DNA of 23,627 nucleotides from Chara braunii (GCA_003427395.1 BFEA01000045.1:226543-250169), one strand, 5' to 3'; positions 9,033-17,986 are shown, counted from the stretch's first letter. Notes: generated from the sequence alone by a model not told the origin. Program-made: numbers and translations.

Positions 9033-9122
9033 GTGGAAATTGATCTACTGGTGCATAATCAAGCCAAGGCGAGAGACAATTTGGAAAAGGAGTACCTAGA
9101 AAAATGCCAGCCACTTTATGAG
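9033..9122 (+). CDS. NAP1-like nucleosome assembly protein, internal exon 1
   Basis: This 90-bp exon (30 codons, phase 0 at both ends) is bounded by AG at 9031-9032 and GT at 9123-9124. Its product contains LEKEYLEKCQPLYE, matching the region where NAP1-family proteins read like LE.KYLE.YQPLY. NAP1 proteins are histone chaperones for H2A-H2B that act in chromatin assembly. The exon joins in phase to the one at 9876, together giving the PLYE-K-R...IV.GEVEPT run that characterises the family. It is too short to be found as an isolated reading frame. No start codon, 5' exons or 3' exons are seen, so the gene is partial or a fragment. Confidence 0.72.
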
Positions 9123-9875
9123 GTGTGTAATTCTGCTGGCCATCTGTGTCATTAGACAGTTTTTTGTTTTTTGCTGAGAATTCCCGGCAGGTTCTTTATC
9201 TCCCCTTTTGTCTAGTATTTTTTCTCCTTCGCTCTTTCTTAATTCTCTTGTAGCTTTTTATAACTTTTCCCGTAATTGTCTTTTTGACCTCGGGACGTAT
9301 CATGTTAATTTCAGCGTGATTCTCTATCTGGTTTCTGGTGTTTTCTTTGCAGCTTTCTATCCCTTGTGCATTGCCAGTCGGAATTCCTCTCATCTCTCTC
9401 CATCTTTGTTTTTCCGTTCTGTGAGCTTATCTCATTTGTCTTTATTTTGCCGATCATTGTCCATCTGCTCCTTCCCCCGTTCTCTTAGGCTGTCTGGCCA
9501 TCTTCCTGGGTAGCTGACGACATGATGATTCCTTCAAAGGACATGCTGATTGTTCATTCATGCAGATGACGTGTTGATTGTTGTGGATGATGTTTTAATT
9601 GCTGTGGATGCCGTGTGGATTGCTTTGGATGACATTGCGATTGCTGAAAAGTTGGAATTTTCTTCCAAGGCTTGAAAGTGTAAGAAAAACTGTGTGGATT
9701 GTGCTTTGGTACACAGTTGTGCTTTGGGGGTGTTTGAGCGATATTATATTTTCTTCTAAACACCCTTTCTCGGTTCATGCTATTATTTGACAGCGATCTT
9801 ACATACAGGTTCATCATCGTGCTGGGCTGAGAAAAACTTCTGGCGATGATGTGTATGACTGATTCTGGTTTACAG
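9123..9875 (+). other. Intron between the two NAP1-like exons
   Basis: It runs from GTGTGTAA to TTTACAG, is about 750 bp and T-rich, and has stops in all frames. It contains a 21-bp minisatellite at 9565-9648. No gene is visible. Confidence 0.6.
9565..9648 (+). repeat. 21-bp imperfect minisatellite, four units
   Basis: Four consecutive 21-bp units each begin GATG and carry ATTG at a fixed place (for example GATGATGTTTTAATTGCTGTG). One or two degenerate units may precede it (from about 9520). On the reverse strand it reads as a heptapeptide repeat, which is probably meaningless. Confidence 0.85.
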
Positions 9876-10058
9876 AAGCGACGAAAGATTGTGATGGGAG
9901 AGGTGGAGCCCACAAAGGAGGAAGTTGAAGGCATTTCAGATGGTGACGATGACGACGATGTCAGCAGCACGGTCACTGGTGAATTGGGCGAAATCACGAC
10001 ACATAAGAAGCAGGCTAAGGGTGTGCCATATTTCTGGCTCTCAGTTATAAAGAATCAG
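9876..10058 (+). CDS. NAP1-like nucleosome assembly protein, internal exon 2
   Basis: This 183-bp exon (61 codons, phase 0 at both ends) is flanked by TTTACAG before and GTAACG after. It encodes a KRRKIVMGEVEPTKEE segment, an acidic GISDGDDDDD run, and then KGVPYFWLSVIKNQ. The last stretch corresponds to the hallmark KGVPDFWLTAMKN block of NAP1/SET histone chaperones. It follows the 9033-9122 exon in the right order and phase. One oddity is Tyr in place of the usual Asp before FWL; the second copy at 12639 keeps Asp. The 3' half (9961-10058) plus 137 bp of downstream intron is duplicated at 12639-12873. Confidence 0.8.
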
Positions 10059-10195
10059 GTAACGTACCACCGTCGATAGTGTATATGAGCGATACACGCC
10101 TCCAACTGTTCATGAAGATCAAGAGTTCAAATCCTGCACGATATGTGATGTTAGGGGATGCCGCCTCTCCTGTCTGGAAAATGAATAAAGTAGAT
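9961..10195 (+). repeat. Segmental duplication, copy A (3' half of NAP1 exon 2 plus intron)
   Basis: This 235-bp stretch is repeated at 12639-12873 in the same orientation and with the same length, at about 93% identity by eye. The two copies flank the non-coding LTR element, with 232 bp of extra sequence between copy A and LTR1. Confidence 0.93.
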
Positions 10196-10196
10196 T

Positions 10197-10427
10197 TGTA
10201 AGGATTTCACACTGCAGACCCCTGAAAGTTGGCCCTAAATCCCCGAAAGTCCAGAAAGGTCCGAAGTCCCAAGTCCCAGCTTCACGTAGTGTGGGTCTGT
10301 GAGGCCAGTTCAGGGCCAGTTCAGGGCATCGTAGGCCTCAAGTCAAGAAACATCCGGAAACGTTAGGTTGAGGTTGAGGGTCCGGCATCGGACAGAAAAG
10401 TCTAGAGGTTTGAGTTGTTGTACAGCC
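10197..10427 (+). other. Non-coding stretch between duplication copy A and the LTR element
   Basis: It has repeated short words (GAAAGTCC; GGCCAGTTCAGGGC in tandem at about 10303-10327). It may be an extra part of the 5' LTR lost from the 3' copy, or unrelated filler. No gene is visible. Confidence 0.4.
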
Positions 10428-11160
10428 TGTCCGGTACCCCCACAGAAAAGTTCTGAAAGTCCAAGTGCAGTTCCGAAGTCCACAAAAATTGCAGCAAGTC
10501 CCAGGAAAGCCGGAAGATTCCAGACCGTCAAAATGATTGCAATAGAGGCCGCATGGGTCTGAGGCAGGCCAAGCCAAGTCCAATTACTATATTTAGCTGC
10601 TACAGTGCAGCAACGGGAGACAGTTGTTCATTTGTAAGGTTGCGGAAACGCTGCTGCTGCTTGTGTGACCAAGCGACTTGGGCAAGACCGCGCTCAAAGA
10701 AGAAGGGAGCGTCGAAGGCAACCATAGGTAGGGTAGTGGTAGAGAGGTAGGGCGGCCATAGCCGCCAAGGTCTGAGTCTGATCTGAGCGGGTGTATTCAG
10801 GTAGCGATCCAAGGCTGAGGATAGAGAGAGGAAGAGAGATAGTGAGGCCAAGCAATCCAAGGCAGAGCAGAGAGAGAGGAAGAGAGGGAGGGAGACAGTG
10901 AGGCTGAGCAATACAAGACCAAAGAGAGCATGAGAGAGGAAGTAATAGTTGGTTACATACCTGATCCAAGTCTGGTTCTGTGGGAGCGGCAGAGACCCCA
11001 GGAGACATGTACACTTTCTTTGTATAATCAAAACAATTTGCACTTCAACCTCTCGTGTGATTTTTGTGTCTCGGCTCTCGCTACCAAGTGTGAATACTCA
11101 TGTGGATGCTCGTTGCATGTGTGTATGAGGTTGAGAGTGGTTGACTTGCGAATCCTTGCA
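10428..11160 (+). repeat. 5' LTR of the non-autonomous element
   Basis: It is homologous to 11810-12638 through most of its length. It contains the hairpin GGCGGC-CATA-GCCGCC at 10751-10766 and a tandem pair of about 54-bp purine-rich units (about 10804-10915). The end is GAATCCTTGCA, one base before the PBS. Confidence 0.82.
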
Positions 11161-11161
11161 C

Positions 11162-11176
11162 TGGTATCGGAGCTGG
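11162..11176 (+). other. Primer-binding site of the non-autonomous element
   Basis: TGGTATCGGAGCTGG is directly downstream of the LTR end (one base spacer). It is the same variant initiator-Met site as in element 1 (1208-1220). Confidence 0.85.
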
Positions 11177-11809
11177 ATCCCGCTACATTTGCTTGGAGAA
11201 GCAGCGCTGGCAACAACAACAAAAGGAAGATATTGGGGTTTGAAGTTGGGTAAGGGCTGAAGTAGAAGTGGCTTGGAAGAGGCGAGCGGCACACGTACCT
11301 GCGAAAGAGGAGCTTCATCAAGATTATTGAAGTGCTTCTTGCCCTTGCCCTTGCCCTTGCCCTTGCTTTTGTCTTTTATGCAATCTATTTTTGTTTTGTC
11401 CCTGAACTTTACTGGAGACCTCTGCTGCAATCAGTCGTTTTTGTTGACGTCAACTGGTTTTGCTGCTCGAGTCTTTGAGTCTGTCTTACATGTTGAGGAT
11501 GCATGTTGACTGAGCACATTAACTGGATGAATCACCCGTAAAGTAGGGGACGTGGGCATGAGCTGCAGGCGCTCAACCCAGCTAGCCCAATGACCGGTAC
11601 TGACCAGCACAACCCTGAACCGGAGCTGACGTAATGAAGGGAGTAGGTCGATAGGTAGATGCTCGGCAGCTGGATGTATCACCCAAGAGTAGAGAGCATG
11701 GGCATGAGAGGCAGCGCTCGTAAAACAACCCGTCTAGCCTTAAGACCGGTGATGACCTTCATGCGACTGAATCGGTGCTGACGCAGTGAGGGCCTTTAAG
11801 TCTTGAGAA
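11177..11809 (+). other. Interior of the non-autonomous element (non-coding)
   Basis: No reading frame resembles a retroelement protein. It contains (GCCCTT)n at 11341-11366 and an imperfect tandem duplication of about 120 bp: 11521-11643 resembles 11672-11793 (shared words include CTGGATG.ATCACCC, GGGCATGAG, GACCGGT and CTGACG.A.TGA.GG). The reverse-strand Gly-Lys repeat frame comes from the GCCCTT repeat. Confidence 0.75.
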
Positions 11810-12311
11810 TGTTACCCCACAGAAAAATCTGGAAAGTCCAAGTCCAGTTCCGAAGCCCACAAAAATTGCAGCAAGTTCCAGGAAAGCCCGGAAGATTCCG
11901 GACCAACAAAATGATTGCTACAAACAGGCCGTGGCTGACCGGTACCGGTCTGAGGCAGGCCAAGCCAAGTCCAGTTCCTATATTTAGCTGCAACAGTGCA
12001 GCAACAGGACACATTTGTTCATTTGTGAAGTTGCGGAAGCGCTGCTGCTGCTTGTGCGACCAAGCGACTTGGGCAAGACCGCGCTCGAAGAAGGGAGCGC
12101 TGAAGGCAACCATAGCTAGGGTAGTGGTAGAGAGGTAGGGCGGCCATAGCCGCCAAGGTCTGAGTCTGATCTGAGCGGGTGTATTCAGGGAGTGATCCAA
12201 GGCAGAGCAGAGAGAGAGGAAGAGAGGGAGAGAGACATTGAGGCCGAGCGATCCAAGGGAGAGCAGAGAGAGAGGAAGAGCGGGAGAGAGACAATGAGGC
12301 TGAGCGATACA

Positions 12312-12395
<84 letters not shown>

Positions 12396-12638
12396 CTGAG
12401 TCTGTGTGAGTGGCAGAGACCACAAGAGACCCGAACACTTTCTTTGTATAAGGTTCTGTGTGAGCGGCAGAGACTGCTTGAGACATGTACACTTTCTTTG
12501 TATAATAAAGACAATTTGCGTTTCAACCTCTCGTGTGATTCTTGCATCTTGGCTTTCGCTACCAAGTGTGAATACTCATCTGGATGCCAGTTGCATGTGT
12601 GTACGAGGTTGAGGGTGGTTGACTTGCGAATCATTGCA
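11810..12638 (+). repeat. 3' LTR of the non-autonomous element
   Basis: It starts TGTTACCCC and ends TTGCA. It carries the hairpin GGCGGC-CATA-GCCGCC at 12139-12154, two purine-rich units (12191-12300), an expanded (AG)39 tract and an AATAAAG at about 12504 that could serve as a poly(A) signal. The AG tract explains most of the length difference from the 5' LTR. Confidence 0.82.
12317..12394 (+). repeat. (AG)39 microsatellite
   Basis: An uninterrupted 78-bp AG dinucleotide run lies inside the 3' LTR. The matching place in the 5' LTR (about 10915-10935) has only a few units, so the expansion came after insertion. Confidence 0.97.
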
Positions 12639-12873
12639 TCAGCAGCATGGTCACTGGCGAATTGGGCAAAATCACGGTACATAAGAAGCAGGCAAAGGGT
12701 GTGCCAGATTTCTGGCTCTCAGTTCTAAAGAATCAGGTAACGTACGACCGTTGATAGTGTATATGAGCGATACACGCATCCAACTGTTCATGAAGATCAA
12801 AAGTTCAAATCCTGCACGATATGTGATGTTAGGGGATACCGCCTCTCGTGTCTGAGAAATGAATAAAGCAGAT
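12639..12873 (+). pseudogene. Second copy of the 3' part of NAP1 exon 2 plus intron (copy B)
   Basis: It begins at the base after the LTR end and matches 9961-10195. Its exon part (12639-12736) is still open, encodes KGVPDFWLSVLKNQ and keeps the GTAACG donor. The encoded block is closer to the family consensus than copy A because Asp precedes FWL. It lacks the 5' half of the exon and an acceptor site, so it cannot act as an exon as it stands. Confidence 0.78.
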
Positions 12874-12926
12874 ATGAATGAAGAAGATACGGATAATTTT
12901 TTTTTAAAAAACAAATAAGAAGATAT

Positions 12927-13939
12927 TGCAAGGAAAATAAGCAACAGCGAGATGACAATTCCAGATTACATCATCACATTGAAAGCCAGATAGTCACACC
13001 GTGTCCAGAGAGCAGCATTGCACCAATAATACACCAATGGAGGTTCGTTGTACTGAAAACCAATGTCATGGAGAGCATACTCTCTCCTCATCAACACAAG
13101 AGTCCAGTCCCTTCACTCTCCTACTTAGCGCTCAGCGCCCAGCCTACTCCTAACACAGCTACTACAGCCTACTAATTGACAATGCAACTGTTGACATCAG
13201 CAGCAACCCGAAGTACTTGAAGATGTCGCCCATGCAGACCATCGCCAATACAAGGTAAGTGCCCTCACATCCTCCTCATCATCATCCTTCACCTATCCCA
13301 CGTCTGTCCTCTCTTACACCCGAAGACCACCCCTGCGCCTCAATGTAGACCAAGCCCACCAGCTATGGTGGCTGGGCTATGGCGCTGCCCTCAGCAGTGC
13401 CCTTCTTCCCTGCACGACCGCACGTGCTGCTCCTCGCCTCTCAGCGCCAGCCAGCAGCCGCGAGCTCTTGCTCCAGCAGCGCTGCCGCTAGCATGCGAGT
13501 GCCTGAATGCCTCTGCCAGGGGAGAGCTCTTTCCTTTATGGAAAGAGCTGGCCTGCTTCGCGCATCCTGGCTGCACTGGCCTGGGCCCAGAAGCTTCCGG
13601 AAAGCCCCAAGAGGCTGCCTGTGTACAGCAGCTACTGGGCTGCTGGGCCTCGTTCGGTTGGGCGCCCAACTGTCTCTGTATGAGGCTGCGAATAACGCCG
13701 AGGGCCTGCATTCTTTGGAAAAGCCGGGAGGGCCGTGGAAATGTCTTTGTTGCCCGGCCTGAGTTTCTCTCAACCAACTGGCGCGTCGCAACTGCCTGGA
13801 CCCCAAATATGAAATTGACAGTCGAGGGCCTCTTGCGATATGTTAGGCCCGCCTTCACTTAGGCCGGGCACCTCCGCCTTCACTTAGGGCGGGCAATGCT
13901 GCAAACAGGGCCCCTTAGGCGAGGACCCTGATCCTCGCA
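12927..13939 (-). repeat. Solo LTR of family B (minus orientation)
   Basis: Read on the minus strand it starts TGCGAGG (13939) and ends TTGCA (12927). It is homologous along its length to 285-1204. It is flanked by ATATT at 12923-12927 and 13940-13944, a 5-bp target-site duplication overlapping the terminal base by one. No internal sequence remains, as expected after LTR-LTR recombination. Its 5' end forms the hairpin GCGAGGA/TCCTCGC (13919-13938). The 15-mer GCCTTCACTTAGGGC is at 13876-13890, with a near copy at 13851. GC-rich reading frames in it (13365-13862) are not credible genes. Confidence 0.8.
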
Positions 13940-13944
13940 ATATT

Positions 13945-14236
13945 AATGAGGATGATATTGATAATGATGATAAAACATTTCTGTAAAACACTAATTGTCA
14001 AATAGTAAAATGCCGGAGACAGAATCGCGTTAGAATGCCGATGACTGTTGCTGCCCTACAGTGTGAAGCTTCCTTCCTGCAGCAAACCAGTCTGTAAAGT
14101 TGGGTTCCTCTTTTGGAGCTTCTTCTTCGTCCTTTCTTTTCCATTTTTTTTTTTTCTTTCCTTTTTTAAATATGGGACTCTATTTTTTGTGTGGGATGGA
14201 CTGACAATCTTGGTTTGGAGATTCTTTTTCTCCCAT
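13945..14236. other. AT-rich spacer between two family-B copies
   Basis: It contains GATGAT-type repeats (13947-13970) and a T-rich tract (14128-14180). I see no gene or regulatory signal. Confidence 0.5.
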
Positions 14237-14371
14237 TGCAAGGAAAATGAGCGATCGCGAAATGCCGGAAATCCAGAATGCAAAATCACATTGAGATTCC
14301 GGGGGGCCGCCTTCACTTAGGGCGTGCACGCGACTGCTGCAGGGCCTTATGCCGAGGGGTAAACCCTCGCA
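14237..14371 (-). repeat. Internally deleted family-B LTR (135 bp, both ends kept)
   Basis: It has the start of the LTR (hairpin CGAGGG/CCCTCG at 14353-14369 and the same 15-mer at 14309-14323) joined to its last roughly 65 bp ending TTGCA (plus strand TGCAAGG at 14237). It shares the 12927-12990 sequence over its tail. About 85% of the full LTR is missing from the middle. Flanks read CATT on both sides, a possible short duplication. Confidence 0.72.
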
Positions 14372-15858
14372 TTCCCTCCTCCTTTACTTCGATAGTCCTC
14401 TGAGAAGTCGTTACACAGCAGGCTGCTTCCCTGTCAAATTCCGTTCATAACTTGTGATCATAGTTGCGGCGCACTAGTGCGCAGTGCGGGGCGGGGCGGT
14501 GCACACTGCGCTGTCCAATGACTTGCTGTTTTCTGGTCGCCTGTAGCCTCTCTCTGTCGAGGCTGTACTATAGGTAGGACAGATTCGCAATTTTGTTTGG
14601 CTGAGGGCTAACCGAGAGACCTACCTGTGAGGGGAATTAGTGAGGGACATATCTGCAAATTTGGAAAATATGCGGGCCCAGTACTAACCTAATTCCCTAC
14701 AGCTACCCTAACTGCGAATAGCAGGTCTGGGCTACCCCTAGGACAGACAGGCCCTAAGGGCCTATTCTGATCGACGGTCCTATAGCCTATAGCCGGGTCC
14801 GATAGAGGCCGAGAGGCCGAAACAGACACGGTACCAGTCGGTCAGTCAGTCCGGTCTAGGTCGAGTCTAGGCTAGTTGTAGTCTATAGATAGGATGGGCA
14901 CATCGGTTCAGGGCTTTTGGCAGTTGGTACCGAGTACATCGCTGCTGTGCTATGCGTGAACCGGAAGTGGTGACGGCTCAGCGTGGAAGGAGACAGGCAT
15001 AGCCAGACCTTCGGAGCGCGGCCATAGCTGGGACCTGCGCTGTACTCTGCCAGCACGTAGGGGCTGACAGAGGTCTGGGTTATCGAGGTCTGCTGGAGCC
15101 GAGAGAGATTGGTGCCCTGCTGGACTCTCCTCCGGAGTGGGGTTCCAGGGTGTTTGCGCTGCAGCCATAGCTGCAGCTTCTTCCTCAGAGGTCATCTTGT
15201 CAGGGTTTGGTGGCGCTGCTGCAGACTTCCACCCGGGAAATCTTCCGACACTTCGTCATCATCAGATACTGTGGTGCTGGTCTTCTTCTTCATCCTTTGA
15301 GTGGCGCTTGGCCTCAGAGGCTTGTTTCAGGGTGGCGCTTCCCTCAGGAGGCTGTATCTTGGTGGCGCTTGATGTTTCAGGGGCTCAGGGGTGTTACGGG
15401 TGTTATTCAGGGTTGGGTAGTGAAGCGCTTGCTCATTTCTGAGCAGCGCATCCTGACAATTCGAGACTCTGAGTTTAATAAACAGAGTATAACTGGGTTT
15501 GGACTATCATCGTTTCATTGTTTTCCTGGATGTGATCTGCTCGACTTTTCTCTATGACTGGTTGTGAGGATTGAGTGGAGTGAATTGCACTTTCAGTGTA
15601 CCCTGTCATATCGCATGGTCAAGTCTTCCGCTGTGTTATCTCTCCCTGTGCGGTGTGATACTCTTATCCTCTCCCCTTCCTTCTGTGTATGTATGGGCAT
15701 ACCTGGAAGTCTCTGCGAGTGAATGTTGGCCTTCAGGCAACAAACAACCAGAATCATAACAGCTGTGTGCTGGAATGACAGCGCGCGCACTGTGCGCCGT
15801 GCGCTGTGCTCAGTGCGCAGTGCGGCCCGCTGTGCGCGGTGCGCGCGATGAGGGAGGC
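14372..15858. other. Non-coding, LTR-like region flanked by GCGC-rich palindromic clusters
   Basis: No gene is evident. It has GCGC/GTGC-rich blocks at 14469-14510 (including the palindrome GCGCACTAGTGCGC, 14469-14482) and 15780-15848. Between them lie features seen in LTRs elsewhere in the window: GCCATAGC at 15021-15028, GCTGCAGC-CATA-GCTGCAGC at 15158-15177, a pyrimidine tract with TCTGTGTATGT at 15682-15692, and a TTGCA at 15585-15589. It may be a diverged solo LTR of a further family, but I could not fix its ends. Confidence 0.35.
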
Positions 15859-16865
15859 TGTAGTAACCCTGTTCAGAAGTAGCCCGGGGCTCAGAACTCA
15901 GCCCCAGGCCACGCAGACCAGACTTGGTCTGCGCTGGGCTGTGTGACCAGCACATGCCCAGAATTCAGAATCTGCACGTGGNTGTGGGACCAAGTACTAA
16001 GACTAGGAAATTCAAGAGTCAAAGTCAACCGCCAAGTCAAAGGTACCTCGCCAGGCCCTGNGTTGGATACATCCACTTGTTGTGCGCAGGTACCAAGACA
16101 TGCTACGAGGTCAAAGAGAATACAGTTTCAGATCGATCCAGACCATACTTGACATCAAGATCTGGACGGCGGAAGTACACAGCAGTCGGGGTCCAGACCC
16201 AAGAGTCAACACTACTTAAGCAATGACTCCTTGNCTTTGACANTCATTCTGGCTGCGTTGACGCTGCTCTACGTATTGGCAACNCGACGCTGCNACNCTG
16301 CGACGCTGNCATTTTGCTGGCATTGGCGAGATAGCGACATTGCGCTGCTGGCTGGTGCGCTGACTGGCTGGCTACTGTCTTAATGCTGACGTGGCAGCTG
16401 CCACNCATTGTTGCTGACGTGGCGCTGCCACGTGTGCTGTTGNCGGGTCTATATGACCGGCATTGCTGTTCTGCTCCATCTTCAATTCAGGAAGCGATCA
16501 AGTCTGTTTCATCGGTACTTCAGGAGGAGATCGGGACTGTGTGGAGGTTGTGAATACGTACCTGAGGTCTTCATATTGACATTGCTCCATCGCTGATTCA
16601 GAACTGGTTAGGTGCCACGTGGCACTCTTTGAGAGGACTTCAACTTGGTGTTCAGATTGCTGGTTGTGTGAGGTGGAGGAGCCCNGAGAAGGAGTGGGCA
16701 TAATTATCCTCTCCTTTGTCTTATCTCCCTCCTCCCTCTTCGTCTGTGTATGTTATCTCACATTTCTTCTTCTGGATACTATTGATTATTGGAGACTATG
16801 ATCAGCGACTCGACATTTTGGACTTGCAGTGTTGATATCTGTATTCATAATCTGGGTTCATTGCA
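15859..16865 (+). repeat. 5' LTR of element 2
   Basis: It runs from TGTAGTAAC to TTGCA. Its start has two hairpins: GGGGCT/AGCCCC (15886-15905) and GCAGACCA/TGGTCTGC (15913-15932). Several single Ns fall between 15982 and 16685. Palindromes centred on ACGT occur at 16387-16434 and 16612-16625. The pyrimidine tract with TCTGTGTATGT at 16743-16753 is shared with family A, and a CGACATTTTGGACTTG segment near 16811 also resembles family A. Confidence 0.93.
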
Positions 16866-17563
16866 ATTTGGTATCAGAGCCATTCTCCTGAACACGGTGT
16901 ATAGGCGACAGGTGGCGCACAGGTAAGTGTGGAGCTCACACGTAGATAATAGGTGATGACGTAGATATCTGACGTGGCAGAAATTGATGAGCTGCCCTCG
17001 CTAGGGATATTTGACATGGTATGGACTGACGAGTTGACCTCTCCGGGGACATCTGACGCGTCACAGATCAACGAGAAGACCACTCAGGGGATGCTGATGT
17101 GGAACTAACGAGATAATGAGAAGACCCTACCTAATGCTGACGTGGAAGTAGGGATCGTGGCAAGAGATATTTCTGTTCAGCCTGGATCTTGATGTTGACG
17201 TGGCATATGCCACGTCCCAGGACCTTGTTGTAATTGTTGGCAGGGCATGCTTCGTGCTGTCATACATGACAGGGTCCATTGTAGATTCTGACACGGCCTT
17301 GCAGGAAACAGTCTTCGGTTGCTGATGTGGCAGAGAGACAGACTTCCCACTTGTCTTGTAAGGGATATCTGCCTGCTGACTGGGCATCCGTTCTTGGGCC
17401 TGAAGAAGACTGGCAGGAACAGTGAGGTATCTCAACGTGACAGGACGAACGTGACAAGGATCGGGTTACACACTTGCTGACGTGTCACCCACGATTGACG
17501 AACAGGACCTGTGCTGACGTGGCAAGATTTGCTGTGTCGGCACTCCAAGGGTGACACGTGGCA
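16387..17563. promoter_or_regulatory. Cluster of ACGTGG (G-box/ABRE-like) sites spanning U5 and leader
   Basis: TGACGTGG-type or CCACGTGG-type sites occur at 16387, 16415, 16427 (reverse), 16612-16625 (GTGCCACGTGGCAC), 16970, 17138, 17197-17216 (20-bp perfect palindrome), 17478 (TGACGTGTCA), 17515 and 17553, plus the weaker TGATGTGGCA at 17323. ACGTGKC is the core of plant ABRE elements and TGACGTGG of C/G-box hybrids, bound by bZIP factors. Binding here is inferred. Confidence 0.55.
16869..16882 (+). other. Primer-binding site of element 2
   Basis: TGGTATCAGAGCCA is a full 14-base match to the complement of plant initiator tRNA-Met, three bases after the LTR end. Confidence 0.95.
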
Positions 17564-17986
17564 GGCAGGATTGCTGCTAAGTGAGGAAGGGGCACTTTGA
17601 GGACTTCGGCGGTATGGCTGATTGTACAGCTGTAGTGCCAGCTGTCCGGTAGAGTGCATGATCGCACTGACACTCAAGGCACAGCAAGGAGAAAGTGGGT
17701 TGATGAGCTGTTTTTTTTTGTTTGGCTTACTTACCTGATGATTGAAGTATGCTGACAAACTGTTTTTGTTTCTGTTTGCATACTTACCTGTGTTTGCTGT
17801 CTTTGGTGTTGCGTACTCACTTGTGTGTTGAATCTGATCACACGGGCTTGGTGAAGTACCTGTAGACAAGACGTCATCACACAGATTAGAAAAAGAACAG
17901 CAAATAGTAAATTGAATCTGTTTCTTTAATTCTTTTTATTTCTCTGAATTCCTTTTGTGGATCTTTTCTCCAATTTGACTTCCAAA
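16883..17986 (+). other. Long 5' leader of element 2 with repeated TGACGTGG sites
   Basis: No gene is seen; frames are short. The notable content is a series of TGACGTGG/ACGTGGC sites and palindromes between 16957 and 17563 (see the next entry). The last 250 bp are T-rich. Confidence 0.8.

Larger units (their letters stand above)
10428..12638 (+). mobile_element. Non-autonomous, non-coding LTR retrotransposon (2.2 kb)
   Basis: Two direct repeats (10428-11160 and 11810-12638) flank a 649-bp interior that begins with a PBS and has no gag or pol. Both LTRs end in TTGCA. The PBS 13-mer is identical to that of element 1, suggesting that an element-1-like partner supplied the enzymes. Divergence between its LTRs is clearly greater than in the two gypsy elements, so it is older. 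Size is between TRIM and LARD classes. The LTR starts (TGTCC / TGTTACCCC) are less certain than the ends. A clean target-site duplication is not visible. Confidence 0.8.

Noticed and set aside
9554-9997. Reverse-strand 147-codon frame with a His-Pro-Gln heptapeptide repeat
   Set aside because: It is antisense to the NAP1-like exon and the 21-bp minisatellite; no independent support.
12192-12728. Open frame with long Arg-Glu repeats, and Ser-Leu repeats on the other strand
   Set aside because: It is produced by the (AG)39 microsatellite in an LTR.
13160-13260. Reverse-strand peptide GDIFKYFGLLLMS, faintly like a transposase, and a GTAAGT donor-like site on the plus strand
   Set aside because: The homologous bases at about 897-945 do not keep the reading frame, and both sit inside LTR family B, so this is non-coding repeat sequence.
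13365-13862. Overlapping GC-rich open frames on both strands
   Set aside because: They lie within the solo family-B LTR; the homologous part of 285-1204 does not keep the frames.
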